A DNA stretch of 55,930 nt from Pseudomonadota bacterium (GTDB lineage Bacteria > Pseudomonadota > Gammaproteobacteria > Acidiferrobacterales > Acidiferrobacteraceae): contig JAJYGP010000004.1 in NCBI GenBank assembly GCA_021785035.1, forward strand, positions 1-55,930, read 5' to 3'. Below are positions 1-8,700 of this stretch, in pieces. The notes below the pieces were generated by a model. That model did no database searches and was not told where the DNA came from. It saw nothing but the letters and a program-made list of their open reading frames with translations. A program made the position numbers and the translations under genes. Position 1 is the first letter of the stretch; each line of letters starts with the position of its first letter.

Positions 1-66
1 CCGCAGCGTCGTAATCGACACGCCCAGCGCTACAGCGGCTTCGCCTATCGCTACATACCTATCCAT
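1..66 (-). CDS. MerR-type HTH protein N-terminus, probably IS607-like resolvase (partial)
   Basis: Only the first 22 codons lie in the window, read leftwards from ATG at 66. The peptide opens MDRYVAIGEAAVALGVS and continues ITTLR, a MerR-type winged helix-turn-helix. This resembles the start of IS607-family serine resolvases (TnpA) and of excisionase-like regulators. In IS607 elements this helix-turn-helix precedes a serine recombinase domain, which would lie beyond the left edge. The start codon sits inside a 10-bp inverted repeat (59-68 and 86-95). The family call is inference from a short stretch; a plain MerR regulator remains possible. Confidence 0.45.
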   Translation of the reverse strand, partial: MDRYVAIGEAAVALGVSITTLR

Positions 67-95
67 AATGAACAGTATAAGTTAGTTATGGATAG
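59..95. repeat. 10-bp inverted repeat at the start of the HTH gene
   Basis: CTATCCATAA at 59-68 is perfectly repeated in inverse orientation as TTATGGATAG at 86-95, with a 17-base spacer. It covers the start codon and leader of the partial HTH gene. It could be an autoregulatory operator or part of an element end. Confidence 0.5.
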
Positions 96-427
96 ATTTC
101 AAGTGAACTGTGCAGACCCCTCGAGAGCCGGACCTTGCACACGCCAGGCCGTACAGTGCCAGCTATGAGGCTGACCTCGAACCATCATCGTCACAGTCGC
201 TGTCCGTCGCGATCCTGGTACGCAGGAGAGCGCCATGGGCAAAGGCCCGACGACGCGATCAACCACGACGAACCGAGGGCTAGAAGGCCGTCGGACCGAC
301 GCTCGCTGGGTCACCATCGATGCCCACGAACACCCCGAGGCGCTGATCATCACGGCCATGAGCACAAGAAGCCCGCACCAAAGATGGTCGTCTGTACGAT
401 GCCTCACCCAAAATCTTGCGTCCCCCA
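96..427. other. Gene-free stretch between HTH gene and opgG
   Basis: No convincing gene was found. Open frames exist on both strands, as expected at this GC content. The minus-strand frame 99-431 begins at an ATG overlapping the opgG stop and has one hydrophobic segment, but the rest is Arg/Ser/Pro-rich and looks non-coding. No opgH-like sequence is visible downstream of opgG. Confidence 0.5.
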
Positions 428-2008
428 TCATCGACTTCGGCGCCGCCCAGACACCCGGAACGGCGCCTCTTCATGAGCCACGACATAATCCCATATCTCG
501 CTTATGGGTCGCTTATGGAAGAAAAGCGCGGCCCGCACCCGGACCGCGTGCCCAGTGAGAGAGTGCACTCTAAACGTGATTTGGACCGTGCGCGCACCGA
601 TGTCTTGAAGGCGAATCCGCGAGAGCCTCGCTCCCGTCCCGCCCCAAACCCGCGCCCGTATCCGCCCGTGCCGCACCTTGGCCCCGAGCCCCTTCTGCCG
701 AAAATCGATGGCAAAACGCACCGGATACCTAAGACACCGGGCACTGGCAAAGGTGTGGACAATGCGCGCAACCGCCTCCTGTGGCCCGCCCCCATTCCAC
801 AGGAGGCGATAATCGAACGGATAAGGGCGCCCTGAAACCGGCATCACAGCCGGCTGCCAAAAGGCCACGATGTTATCGTTGGTCTCATTCGGGGTCGGAA
901 TTTCGATCAAAGTCGCCTTCCCCGCCCCCCAGTGCCCTTTAGGCTCCACCCACACGCTCGGGCGACCTTGGTAGCGCATGGACGCCGATTCGTAATCGAA
1001 GAAGTCACGGTCCCTTTGAATGAGCCCAAAACCCTCGAGGTCACGGGTCGGGAATACGAACTGCATGACGCGTCGGGGGTTCGCCAGCTGCCGCCATACG
1101 ATCTTATGCAGGGTCTTCAACAAAAACCCCTCCGAATCGTGGACAGCGGGCGGCAAATAGGCCCAGGGCCTACGGTCACAGAGATCGTACATATACATAC
1201 TGGAGAGCGGCGCAAACCCCAATTCATGGACCGGTCGACGCAAATAAAGCAAGGAATGGACGGCCACCGTGGCCGCGCGCCCGGGGTGTATGCGCAGCCG
1301 ATAGGCACCGGCAACACTCGGGCCGTTCAAAAGCGCGTAGACCGTGATCCTGTCGGCTTCAGGCGTCGGCCGTTTAATCCAAAAGGCGATAAAGTGCGGG
1401 AACTCTTCGGGATGCGGCGCGATGGTATCGATCGCCAGCCCGCGGGCCGAGAGCCCGAACTGCTCTTGCGCACCTTTCACACGGAAATAGCTGGCCCCCA
1501 AAAACACAATCACTTGATTATTTTCCGCGACCGGCGAGCGTCCCGGGTGATAACCATTATAGAGGAGACGAAACCCCGCATAGCCAATAGGGGCCGGCAA
1601 GACCCGGGGATAAAGCCCCCGGGGGAATCGAAAGTCCGTCAACCGAAACGGGAGCCGGGTATCCCGGCGATCGGCGATAATGTGAATCGCCACGGCTCGT
1701 ACGAAACGGTAACCCGGCGCGAAGAGTTGGAGATGAAAGCGACGACCGGGCCACAGCGTGCATGTCGGCCGAAAGTGTATGCTTCGATAATTATCGTAGC
1801 TAAAGTCGCCTATGACGGGTATACGCGGCTGGGCCTTGAAGGGCCGGGCGGCGAGCGCCTGCGCCTGACGCGCAAGGTCAGCGAAATCAAAGGCCTTAGC
1901 GCCCACCGGAAAAAGCGCGTTGACACACAAAAGCGCGCCCAAAGACCGGGCAATGCGCCCGCGGCCTCGCGTGCCGCCACCTCCTTCTAAACGTTCACAC
2001 TTCCCCAT
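428..2008 (-). CDS. opgG: Periplasmic glucan biosynthesis protein OpgG/OpgD family
   Basis: The 526-residue product matches the OpgG/MdoG family, periplasmic proteins acting in the making or modification of osmoregulated glucans. The chosen ATG gives an Arg-rich n-region and a hydrophobic core ending in a plausible signal peptidase site (VGAKA, near residue 40). The mature start FDFADLARQAQ and the inner stretch GDFSYDNYRSIHF are typical of the family. Length fits the usual 500-540 residues. The frame stays open further upstream, but that part overlaps the hybrid kinase gene and looks unlike protein. The glucosyltransferase gene opgH, the usual partner, is not next to it, so an OpgD-like role is equally possible. 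It follows the kinase gene on the same strand after a hairpin. Confidence 0.88.
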   Translation of the reverse strand: MGKCERLEGGGGTRGRGRIARSLGALLCVNALFPVGAKAFDFADLARQAQALAARPFKAQPRIPVIGDFSYDNYRSIHFRPTCTLWPGRRFHLQLFAPGYRFVRAVAIHIIADRRDTRLPFRLTDFRFPRGLYPRVLPAPIGYAGFRLLYNGYHPGRSPVAENNQVIVFLGASYFRVKGAQEQFGLSARGLAIDTIAPHPEEFPHFIAFWIKRPTPEADRITVYALLNGPSVAGAYRLRIHPGRAATVAVHSLLYLRRPVHELGFAPLSSMYMYDLCDRRPWAYLPPAVHDSEGFLLKTLHKIVWRQLANPRRVMQFVFPTRDLEGFGLIQRDRDFFDYESASMRYQGRPSVWVEPKGHWGAGKATLIEIPTPNETNDNIVAFWQPAVMPVSGRPYPFDYRLLWNGGGPQEAVARIVHTFASARCLRYPVRFAIDFRQKGLGAKVRHGRIRARVWGGTGARLSRIRLQDIGARTVQITFRVHSLTGHAVRVRAALFFHKRPISEIWDYVVAHEEAPFRVSGRRRSR

Positions 2009-2023
2009 AGGTGCAGTGTGCGA

Positions 2024-2057
2024 GGACCGAGCGGACGGGACAAGCCCCGCTCGGTCC
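2024..2057 (-). terminator. Hairpin between kinase gene and opgG
   Basis: An 11-bp perfect inverted repeat (GGACCGAGCGG at 2024-2034, CCGCTCGGTCC at 2047-2057) with a 12-base loop lies just after the kinase stop. There is no T-run on the minus strand, so it may be a weak or Rho-assisted terminator or an mRNA stabiliser. Confidence 0.5.
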
Positions 2058-2072
2058 GTAACGCTACGCGCG

Positions 2073-5000
2073 TCAACCCGCGAGGACCTGTGCCAAAGTG
2101 TCCGAGAGTTCGTCGAGGCGGTAAGGCTTTTGGACCACGGCCGCAAAACCGTAGGCGCGAAACTCCGCCACGATCGGATCCGTACAATAGCCCGTGGCCA
2201 CCACCACCCGCACGCCGGGATCACGCTCGCGCAAAACGCGCACACACTCCTTGCCACCCATGCCGCCTGGCACCGTAAGATCGAGAACAACACCATCGAA
2301 ACGCGCCCCGGACAAGGCCTGCTCGAAAAGCCCAATGGCCTCCTCGCCGGTACGGGCCTCAGACACCGCATATCCTAGGGTGCGCAGCAGATGGGCGCCG
2401 GTCGCGCGCACATCGGGGTCATCGTCCATCAACAGGATGCGCCGGCCGCGGCCGGTTGCGGGAATCTCCCGAAAGGCCCTCGGACGCCCCGCGGCCAACG
2501 GGGCATAACGCGAACCTGAGCGCGGCAAATAAAGACTCAAGGTCGTCCCCTGCCCGACCACGGACTCCGCTACGACGAGACCCTGGTGGCGCTTAACCAC
2601 GGAATAGGTAACCGCAAGGCCCAAGCCCGTACCCGTCGGCTTTAAGGAGAAATAGGGGTCAAATATCCGCTCCAGGTGCTGCTTTTCGATGCCGCGGCCG
2701 GTGTCCTCGAAGGCGATCCGGACGTACTCCCCCGCCGGCAAATGGCCGACCTCGCCCTCTTTTAGGGTCATATTGGCGGCCCGCACTTTCAAGACCCCCG
2801 CTCCGCTCATGGCTTCCTTGGCATTTAATACGATGTTTTGGATGACCTGTCCCATTTGGTCGGGATCGAATTCTGTGGTCCACAGATCGTCCGGCAAGGT
2901 GAATTCGCAGCGTACCGAAGAACCCTTGACGAAGAAGCCCGACAAATCTTTCACGGTTTCTCCGATCGAGCCCGGCTTTTTGACCGGCGCCCCGCCTTTT
3001 GCAAAGGTGAGAAGCTGGAGTGTGAGTTCGCGCGCCCGCCAACTCGCCCGTTCGGCGTCGGAAAGCGCGCCCTGCAAAACCTCATGGGCCGGGGCATAGA
3101 TCTTGGCGAGCGTGATGTTGCCAAAGATGGCGGTCAAAATGTTATTAAAGTCATGCGCGATCCCGCCCGCCAAGACCCCCAAGGCCTCAAGACTCTTGGC
3201 CTTCATGGCCTGCTCTTCTAGGACACGTCTTTGAGTCACGTCGCGAAACACGATGACGGCGCCAGTGACCGCCCCGTCCTCGTCGCGGATCGGGGCCGCC
3301 GAGTCGCTGACCTGAAGGATACGGCCGTCACGGGCCTTCAAGACCACAGCCTCCTTCAGGCGCTGAATTTCGCCGCTCCCTAGGGCCGCGGCGACCGGCG
3401 CCTCTATGGGGGCCCCGTTGACATCCTGATAGAGCGGCAAGATATGCGCCAGGGCGCGGCCGTGCGCCTCCTCGTCGCGATAGCCCGTGAGCCGTTCTGC
3501 CTCGGTGTTCATGGCCAGTACCCGGCCCGCGACGTCGGTCACGATCACCCCGTCACCTATACTCATGAGCGTGACCCGCCAGCGCTCGCGTTCCTCACGC
3601 AAAGACGCGGTGCGGGCCAAGATCAGGCTCTCAAGCCCGGCGTTCATGCGGTCCAGCGACTGGGCATGCCTCTGGGCCTGCTGCATGGCATAGACCGCGG
3701 CCGCCGAAAACAGCGCCAGCAGAAACCCACTCATCAAAACAATCCCCGGAAGGCCCACCTCGATCTTATTCACGATGCGTCGCGTCGGACTCACCGCTAA
3801 GGAAAGCGTTTGGCCTAAAAAGCGCACCCGACCCGTGACCAGAGCGGCGTTATCGCCGCGCCCGCCGCGCGTGAAGAACGGGACGTGATGGAGGCTTACC
3901 ACCACGTGGTATCCCTGCCACAAATTGACCACGAGATGCGAAAAAAAGCCGCTGGTATTGAAGATGCCTGCGACCGCACCTAGGTAGCGCCCCGCCCGAC
4001 GGACCGGGGCTACGACCACAAAACCGACCCCTCCTCGGAATAAGTGAATAAGAGGTGTCATCTCTACGCGGTTTAAAGTCCGCGCCCGCAAAATCGCGCG
4101 AGCGCGCGCGGGGGCGGCGTCCAAAAAGTGTCCGACCACCCTACGGCTTCCCCTGAAGGGGACTCGCCAACGCACGCGGCTCGACGGGGCGACCCGGATC
4201 ATGGCCTTAAGGCCCGGGACCCCTCGGATGAGTATTCTGGCTTCGCGTTCGGCCTCAGTCCGGGGTGGCACCCCAAACACCTCCCAGCGTTCGGCAAGAC
4301 GCGCGATAGCGAGTGGTCTATGGGTCTGCTCGCGTATCTGATCGGATACGCCCTGCCACACAGACTGGGTCGTACGGGTCAATTCGTCTTGTTCGTAGGT
4401 ATGAAGGGCAGCAGCTAAGACCACCGTCACGGTCAGAAAAATGGTCGCGGTCACAAAGGCAAGCCCAAAGCGGCGCGCCCGAATCTCCATCCAACCGTAA
4501 TTCAGGGACGCGGCACCAATCGCAAAGAACACGCACGAGGTCGGAAACGACACCGAGCGCAAGCCCCGCCATATGGGCCACAAAGGCGCCAATTGGCCGA
4601 CAAGACCGGCGGTCGCCAAGGCCATGAGCAAAGCCCCGGCCGCCGGTCCCATGGCCGGCGATCGGGTCAGGGCCGCAAAGGCCAGCGCGAAGCTGCCGAC
4701 CATCAGCATCAAGGCGGTCAAAGGTGAAATGCGCGCCGAGATATGCCGAAGACTCATACCCACCATGAAAAAGGCATGGGTAATCCCGAAACGTGTCCCT
4801 ACCAAGTAGCTGGTGGCGGCCGCGCTATACAAAACCACCGGGAGCGCAACCAGCAGCGCGAGCCGAAACGCCCGGCGATTGAGGAACATGAGTCCCAACC
4901 CGATCAGAACCAGGGACAAGGCACCATTCAGTGGGATAGGCGCTAAGTGCCGATTCCATTGCACGAGCGCCGGGCGCAGAGTCGCCCAGCCAACCAGGGC

Positions 5001-5096
5001 CGCGCCCCCTATGGCCACACTAAAAGCGGCCGCTAAAAACGCCATGTAAGAACGGAGACGGACGTTATGGGTAAGGGACACTAAGGGGGGGACCAT
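2073..5096 (-). CDS. Hybrid sensor histidine kinase (membrane domain, PAS, HisKA, HATPase, REC)
   Basis: The 1007-residue protein starts with about seven hydrophobic segments in the first 235 residues. A probable extracytoplasmic domain (about 240-440) and one more membrane helix near 450-470 follow. Then come a PAS domain with PAC motif (about 510-630), a HisKA domain with the phospho-accepting His648 in GGIAHDFNNI, and a HATPase with N-box Asn758 and the later GTGLGLA box. The C-terminal receiver (from about 885) has DDD, the acceptor Asp939 and Lys990. The kinase can thus pass phosphate to its own receiver. No separate response regulator or histidine phosphotransferase lies beside it. The signal is unknown. 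The ATG at 5096 is only weakly supported; an ATG 17 codons later is possible. Confidence 0.9.
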   Translation of the reverse strand: MVPPLVSLTHNVRLRSYMAFLAAAFSVAIGGAALVGWATLRPALVQWNRHLAPIPLNGALSLVLIGLGLMFLNRRAFRLALLVALPVVLYSAAATSYLVGTRFGITHAFFMVGMSLRHISARISPLTALMLMVGSFALAFAALTRSPAMGPAAGALLMALATAGLVGQLAPLWPIWRGLRSVSFPTSCVFFAIGAASLNYGWMEIRARRFGLAFVTATIFLTVTVVLAAALHTYEQDELTRTTQSVWQGVSDQIREQTHRPLAIARLAERWEVFGVPPRTEAEREARILIRGVPGLKAMIRVAPSSRVRWRVPFRGSRRVVGHFLDAAPARARAILRARTLNRVEMTPLIHLFRGGVGFVVVAPVRRAGRYLGAVAGIFNTSGFFSHLVVNLWQGYHVVVSLHHVPFFTRGGRGDNAALVTGRVRFLGQTLSLAVSPTRRIVNKIEVGLPGIVLMSGFLLALFSAAAVYAMQQAQRHAQSLDRMNAGLESLILARTASLREERERWRVTLMSIGDGVIVTDVAGRVLAMNTEAERLTGYRDEEAHGRALAHILPLYQDVNGAPIEAPVAAALGSGEIQRLKEAVVLKARDGRILQVSDSAAPIRDEDGAVTGAVIVFRDVTQRRVLEEQAMKAKSLEALGVLAGGIAHDFNNILTAIFGNITLAKIYAPAHEVLQGALSDAERASWRARELTLQLLTFAKGGAPVKKPGSIGETVKDLSGFFVKGSSVRCEFTLPDDLWTTEFDPDQMGQVIQNIVLNAKEAMSGAGVLKVRAANMTLKEGEVGHLPAGEYVRIAFEDTGRGIEKQHLERIFDPYFSLKPTGTGLGLAVTYSVVKRHQGLVVAESVVGQGTTLSLYLPRSGSRYAPLAAGRPRAFREIPATGRGRRILLMDDDPDVRATGAHLLRTLGYAVSEARTGEEAIGLFEQALSGARFDGVVLDLTVPGGMGGKECVRVLRERDPGVRVVVATGYCTDPIVAEFRAYGFAAVVQKPYRLDELSDTLAQVLAG

Positions 5097-5503
5097 CCCA
5101 AGCGATCTGCGACCGACGCTATGCTAACCCAGCCCCGCCCGTGCGAAAAGCGACCCACCTGCCCAGTCAGAGGGCCCCCTGGCCCGGGTAGCCCCGTGGT
5201 CAGGGCCAGGCCCCATAGAGGGGGCCCTCGACGCGCGGCCCCTTTTTAGGGCGGGCCATACTTTCCGTTCTCAACGGTGGAAGGGCACACCCTGACCGTG
5301 CCGCGTCAGGGCCGCGGGCCGGGCCTGCGCCCAGGGCTCGCGACATCATGCTCGGCCGATTACCGCACACCTTGCGATGGTGCTAGCCTTCATCTAGACG
5401 ACACCCCAAAAGGTGTGGCGCAAACACCGCTCTTACGAGAGGGATATCAGGAGACGTCGTCTTCTTTTCATGACACATTCACCCAAAAACGGAGGGACTT
5501 CCC
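5097..5503. other. Gene-free region with nested hairpins
   Basis: No gene is supported over about 400 bp. The region has GC-rich inverted repeats (5171-5228, listed separately) and the leader of the secreted repeat protein. No clear sigma-70 promoter was found. Confidence 0.5.
5171..5228. repeat. Nested inverted repeats
   Basis: AGGGCCCCCT (5171-5180) pairs with AGGGGGCCCT (5219-5228). Inside and partly overlapping it, CCTGGCCC (5178-5185) pairs with GGGCCAGG (5203-5210). The two stems share bases, so they could be alternative folds. No T-run follows on either strand. Confidence 0.45.
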
Positions 5504-5938
5504 ATGAAAGTCACTTATCTCCGAGTGGCCCTACAGGCCGCTCTGCTTGTCACCACCGGCCTCTTGATCAGCAATCGGGCGGGAGCCACCCTGCGCTCCG
5601 TTCACGCCGCAACCACCCCCGTCTCGGCCGGCCGGTCCGTGGCCTTGGGCACTGGTCCTGGGGTCGGGCCACATCTTTTAGCGCCACGCGTCGGCTTCGC
5701 CCCGCGCACCGAGACCACCGCGCGGCTTTCGCGCGTCGATGACCACCGAGATCGCGAGGACGAGGACGGCCATCGTTATCGAGGAAACATCGGCGATCGC
5801 GGACAGTACGGCAACTACGGTGATCGTGGCGATTACGGTGATCGTGGCGATTACGGAAACTTTGGGGACCGCGGTGTCGGTGGCGATCGCGGACATTACG
5901 GCGACCGCCGCGACGATGGCGAGGACCGCGACCACTAG
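5504..5938 (+). CDS. Secreted Asp/Gly/Arg/Tyr-repeat protein, unknown function
   Basis: The 144-residue product opens with a signal peptide (MKVTYLRVALQAALLVTTG, cleavage likely after ISNRAGA). The last 60 residues are low complexity: repeats of the type GDRGDYG, varied to GDRGQYGNYG and GDRGHYGDR. The repeats also show at DNA level around 5815-5860. A ribosome-binding site (GGAGGG) precedes the ATG. I do not recognise a family. The charged, Gly-rich, probably disordered tail suggests an envelope or secreted protein. A hairpin follows. Confidence 0.6.
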   Translation: MKVTYLRVALQAALLVTTGLLISNRAGATLRSVHAATTPVSAGRSVALGTGPGVGPHLLAPRVGFAPRTETTARLSRVDDHRDREDEDGHRYRGNIGDRGQYGNYGDRGDYGDRGDYGNFGDRGVGGDRGHYGDRRDDGEDRDH

Positions 5939-5972
5939 CCCCGCACCCGCCCTTCCAACGGCTTTCGGGCCC

Positions 5973-5991
5973 GCGGACAACACCTGTCCGC
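5973..5991 (+). terminator. Hairpin after the secreted repeat protein
   Basis: GCGGACA (5973-5979) pairs with TGTCCGC (5985-5991) across a 5-base loop, followed by CGCCCTCTT. It lies between convergent genes, so it may act as a weak terminator. Confidence 0.45.
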
Positions 5992-6024
5992 CGCCCTCTT
6001 GCCACTTGCGGGGGTGCGATCCCC

Positions 6025-6933
6025 TCAGATGACATCCCATGGTGGATGGGGGCCGAAGCGCTCGGCGACGAAATCGATGAAGCTCCGAAGTTTGGCCGGG
6101 ACATGCTGGCGGCTCGAATAGACGGCGTAGAGCGACAAGGGCGACAAGGGGTAATCTTGCAAAACTGCGGTCAAGCGCCCGGCCTTCAGATCCTCGCCCA
6201 CCAAAAAGGTCGGCTGGAGAATGATGCCAAGACCGCTTAACGCGGCCGCGCGCAGGACATCACCGTTATTGGCACGCAAACGGCCGGACACCGTCACCGC
6301 CCGCTCCTCGCCCGCCACACCCGGAAACCGCCAGCGGCCTTCGCTCGCCCAATAGCTATACCCTAGACAGTGATGCGTCGCGAGGTCTTCCGGGCATTGC
6401 GGGAAGCCGTGTTTCGCGAAATACGCAGGGGCCGCGCAGACCACGAGCCGCACCGGTGCGAGCCGGCGCGCGATCAAGCGTGATTCCACGAGCGTCCCGA
6501 TGCGCATCGCGACGTCATACCCCTCCTCGACGAGATCGACTAGACGGTCGTTCAGCGTAAGATCGACGCGCACCTCCGGAAAAGCCGCCAAATAATCGCC
6601 CAAGGCCGGCGCTAAGTGACGCACGCCGAACGAAAGCGCAGCGTTGACCCGCAAAGTCCCACGCGGCACAGCCGTGAGACGCATCGCCGCCTGATCGGCC
6701 TCGGCCACCCCCTCGAGCGCCGCCAGACAGTGCCCATAGTAACTGGCCCCGACCTCGGTCAGACTCAAGCGCCGGGTGGTACGGTGCAAGAGCCGCACCC
6801 CGAGGCGATCTTCGAGATACCGGACATATTTCGTCACCATAGTCCGCGAGAGCGAGAGCCGTTCGGCGGCGGCGGCAAAGCTTCCGGCCTCCACCACGGT
6901 AGCAAACACCCGCATGCTCTGCAGTGTATCCAT
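6025..6933 (-). CDS. LysR-family transcriptional regulator
   Basis: The 302-residue protein has the LysR layout. An N-terminal winged helix-turn-helix (residues 1-60: MDTLQSMRVFATVVEAGSF, then SLSRTMVTKYVRYLE) precedes a periplasmic-binding-protein-like effector domain (about 90-295). It resembles the large subgroup that includes AaeR and DmlR-like regulators. It is transcribed away from a DoxX gene and a LigB-type dioxygenase gene, a common arrangement in which the regulator controls the divergent genes. A T-N11-A palindrome lies 7 bp before its start. The effector is unknown. Confidence 0.93.
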   Translation of the reverse strand: MDTLQSMRVFATVVEAGSFAAAAERLSLSRTMVTKYVRYLEDRLGVRLLHRTTRRLSLTEVGASYYGHCLAALEGVAEADQAAMRLTAVPRGTLRVNAALSFGVRHLAPALGDYLAAFPEVRVDLTLNDRLVDLVEEGYDVAMRIGTLVESRLIARRLAPVRLVVCAAPAYFAKHGFPQCPEDLATHHCLGYSYWASEGRWRFPGVAGEERAVTVSGRLRANNGDVLRAAALSGLGIILQPTFLVGEDLKAGRLTAVLQDYPLSPLSLYAVYSSRQHVPAKLRSFIDFVAERFGPHPPWDVI

Positions 6934-6939
6934 TGCGCC

Positions 6940-6962
6940 ATTATTCCCTAAAAAGAAATAAT
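6940..6962. promoter_or_regulatory. Probable LysR operator (T-N11-A palindrome)
   Basis: ATTATT (6940-6945), 11 bases, then AATAAT (6957-6962) forms the symmetric T-N11-A site preferred by LysR proteins. It sits between the regulator start and the divergent doxX gene, so it probably mediates autoregulation and control of the neighbours. Confidence 0.65.
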
Positions 6963-7131
6963 GTATGTCTGAATAGTGGGTTTATCAACTCTTTACGGCT
7001 TGTTACTGTTCCTTCGTGCCAAAAACCGCTGACGACGACCGGCCCGACCCATCCCCGCGGATCGAAGGGCCGCGCAGCCGCAAACGGACCTATCCATTCA
7101 CGGTCATTTGAGAGAAAAGGAGTGTCATTTT

Positions 7132-7563
7132 ATGATAAATAGGATGAATTCGCGCGACAGAGCCTCTTACGGGGCCCTAATCTTACGACTGAGTCTGGGC
7201 GCCATGTATATAGCGCACGGAGACTTAAAGCTTCTCGTCTTTACGCTCCCAGGCGCGGCCCATTACTTTAGTTCGCTCGGACTGCCCGGAGGCCTTGCCT
7301 ATGTGGTCACGGCGGCGGAGCTTATGGGTGGCGTGATGTTGATCACCGGGGTCTATGCACGCTTTGTAGCGCTCGCCCTGGTGCCCGACCTGTTGGGGGC
7401 CATTATCTGGGTCCATGCGCACAACGGCTGGCTCTTCACCAATCCGGGCGGCGGCTGGGAATATCCGGCGTTCTTGATCGCCGCCTCGCTGGCGCTCTTC
7501 ATCATGGGCGATAGCGCCTTCGCGCTCGCCCCCTGCCCACGGGGGCCCCAGGCGATCTCTTAA
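7132..7563 (+). CDS. DoxX family membrane protein
   Basis: The 143-residue protein has four predicted membrane helices and the DoxX pattern: an N-terminal RLSLGAMYIAHG, then VTAAELMGGVMLITGVYARF. Members are linked to redox or stress metabolism, often beside LysR genes; exact functions are mostly unproven. ATG at 7132 follows AAGGAG with good spacing; an upstream in-frame TTG at 7108 is less likely. A strong terminator follows, so it may be transcribed largely separately from the dioxygenase gene. Confidence 0.9.
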   Translation: MINRMNSRDRASYGALILRLSLGAMYIAHGDLKLLVFTLPGAAHYFSSLGLPGGLAYVVTAAELMGGVMLITGVYARFVALALVPDLLGAIIWVHAHNGWLFTNPGGGWEYPAFLIAASLALFIMGDSAFALAPCPRGPQAIS

Positions 7564-7581
7564 GGGATCGGCGACACTACC

Positions 7582-7607
7582 CCCCGAGACCGCGGTCTCG
7601 GGGTTTT
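7582..7607 (+). terminator. Intrinsic terminator after doxX
   Basis: An 11-bp perfect stem, CCCCGAGACCG at 7582-7592 with CGGTCTCGGGG at 7593-7603, is followed by TTTT and CTTT. It is a classical Rho-independent terminator 19 bp after the doxX stop. Confidence 0.85.
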
Positions 7608-7621
7608 CTTTGGGAGCAGAC

Positions 7622-8404
7622 ATGGCCACTTTACCCAGCCTCTTTATTTCGCACGGAGCGCCTTTGTTGGCCACCGAATCCCACCCCATCACGAAAGTCT
7701 GGCGCGATCTCGGCGCACGAATCGGCCGTCCGCAAGCGATCCTTGTCGTATCGGCCCACTGGGAGACCTCGGGGCTACGCCTCACAAGCGCAGCAGAGCC
7801 TGCGACCATTCATGACTTTTTTGGCTTTCCCGAGCCTCTCTACGCCCTTCGCTACCCGGCCTCCGGCGCGCCTGACTGGGCACAACGCCTCAGCGAACAC
7901 GTGGCTCCCCATGGCTTTGCCATCGAGCTCGACTCCCTACGAGGCTGGGATCATGGGGTCTGGGTCCCGCTTTTGCACCTCTACCCGGCGGCCGATATTC
8001 CGGTCCTTGCGCTCTCGCTCCCCCGGGGCGCAAAACCAGAATGGTTATTTGCCTTGGGTCAGGCGCTGCGCACCGAGGGCCTCCTCATTATCGGATCGGG
8101 CGGGGCCACCCATAACCTACGGGCCCTGGGCGCAAGCGGCCCCGATGGCGGGCCACCGCCCTGGGCCCGCGCCTTCCAGGAGTGGCTCCACGAGGCCCTC
8201 GTCAATCACCGGCTCTCGGACCTCTGGAACTATCGCCACAAGGCCCCTTATGCCACCCAAAACCACCCCAGCGAGGAGCATCTTTTGCCACTCTTCGTGG
8301 CCCTGGGGGCCGCGGGCGAAGACGGGCAGGCCCATCGGGAGTGCGCGGGTTTTCTGTATGGCTCGCTGGCCATGGATAGCTATAGCTTCGACGCGTCAAG
8401 CTAA
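7622..8404 (+). CDS. LigB/DODA-type extradiol dioxygenase family protein
   Basis: The 260-residue protein matches the class III extradiol ring-cleavage dioxygenases of the DODA/YgiD type. Metal-ligand motifs seen are ISHGAP near the N-terminus, VVSAHWET, WDHGVWVPL and GSGGATHNL. Family members use a divalent metal to open catechol-type rings such as DOPA; the bacterial substrate is usually unknown. The ATG at 7622 follows GGGAGCAG; an in-frame TTG four codons earlier is less likely. It is probably under the divergent LysR regulator. A strong hairpin follows the gene. Confidence 0.9.
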   Translation: MATLPSLFISHGAPLLATESHPITKVWRDLGARIGRPQAILVVSAHWETSGLRLTSAAEPATIHDFFGFPEPLYALRYPASGAPDWAQRLSEHVAPHGFAIELDSLRGWDHGVWVPLLHLYPAADIPVLALSLPRGAKPEWLFALGQALRTEGLLIIGSGGATHNLRALGASGPDGGPPPWARAFQEWLHEALVNHRLSDLWNYRHKAPYATQNHPSEEHLLPLFVALGAAGEDGQAHRECAGFLYGSLAMDSYSFDASS

Positions 8405-8473
8405 CGCCTCCCGAGGGCCATAAGCGCGCGACAAAGGACTCACAACGACCTCTGTCCTTTAAGCGTCCCGCCT

Positions 8474-8516
8474 GCCCCCGGTCTGGGCCGCGTCGGGGGC
8501 CCGGACCGGGGGCTTT
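8474..8516 (+). terminator. Terminator after the dioxygenase gene
   Basis: A 16-bp stem (8474-8489 with 8498-8513, one G-U pair) closes an 8-base loop and is followed by TTTCCCC. It marks the end of the dioxygenase transcript and the left limit of the Wadjet block. Confidence 0.65.
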
Positions 8517-8700
8517 CCCCGCAGGACCGATACCAAAACTGCCGCGTCTCGACCGCCCCGAGCGCCTGGCCTACAGGGCACAGGCGCCATAGACCCGAGC
8601 GGATTGTGATAATCATGCGGTGCACCAAGCCTAGGCGCGTCCCCGCGGTCGGCTTTTGCGGCTACGGGGTCTTTGGAGGTACTCTTCCGGGGTCGGCCTC

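Noticed and set aside
99-431. Minus-strand frame starting at the opgG stop (possible coupled lipoprotein)
   Set aside because: Only one hydrophobic stretch; the rest is Arg/Ser/Pro-rich and has no family features.
5815-5860. Short repeats considered as CRISPR-like
   Set aside because: Repeats are in-frame codons of a secreted protein, without regular spacers or cas genes.
5739-6032. Frames overlapping the repeat protein gene with Ile/Ala/Thr-rich repeats
   Set aside because: They are other-frame readings of the repetitive DNA; only the 5504 frame has a signal peptide and ribosome-binding site.
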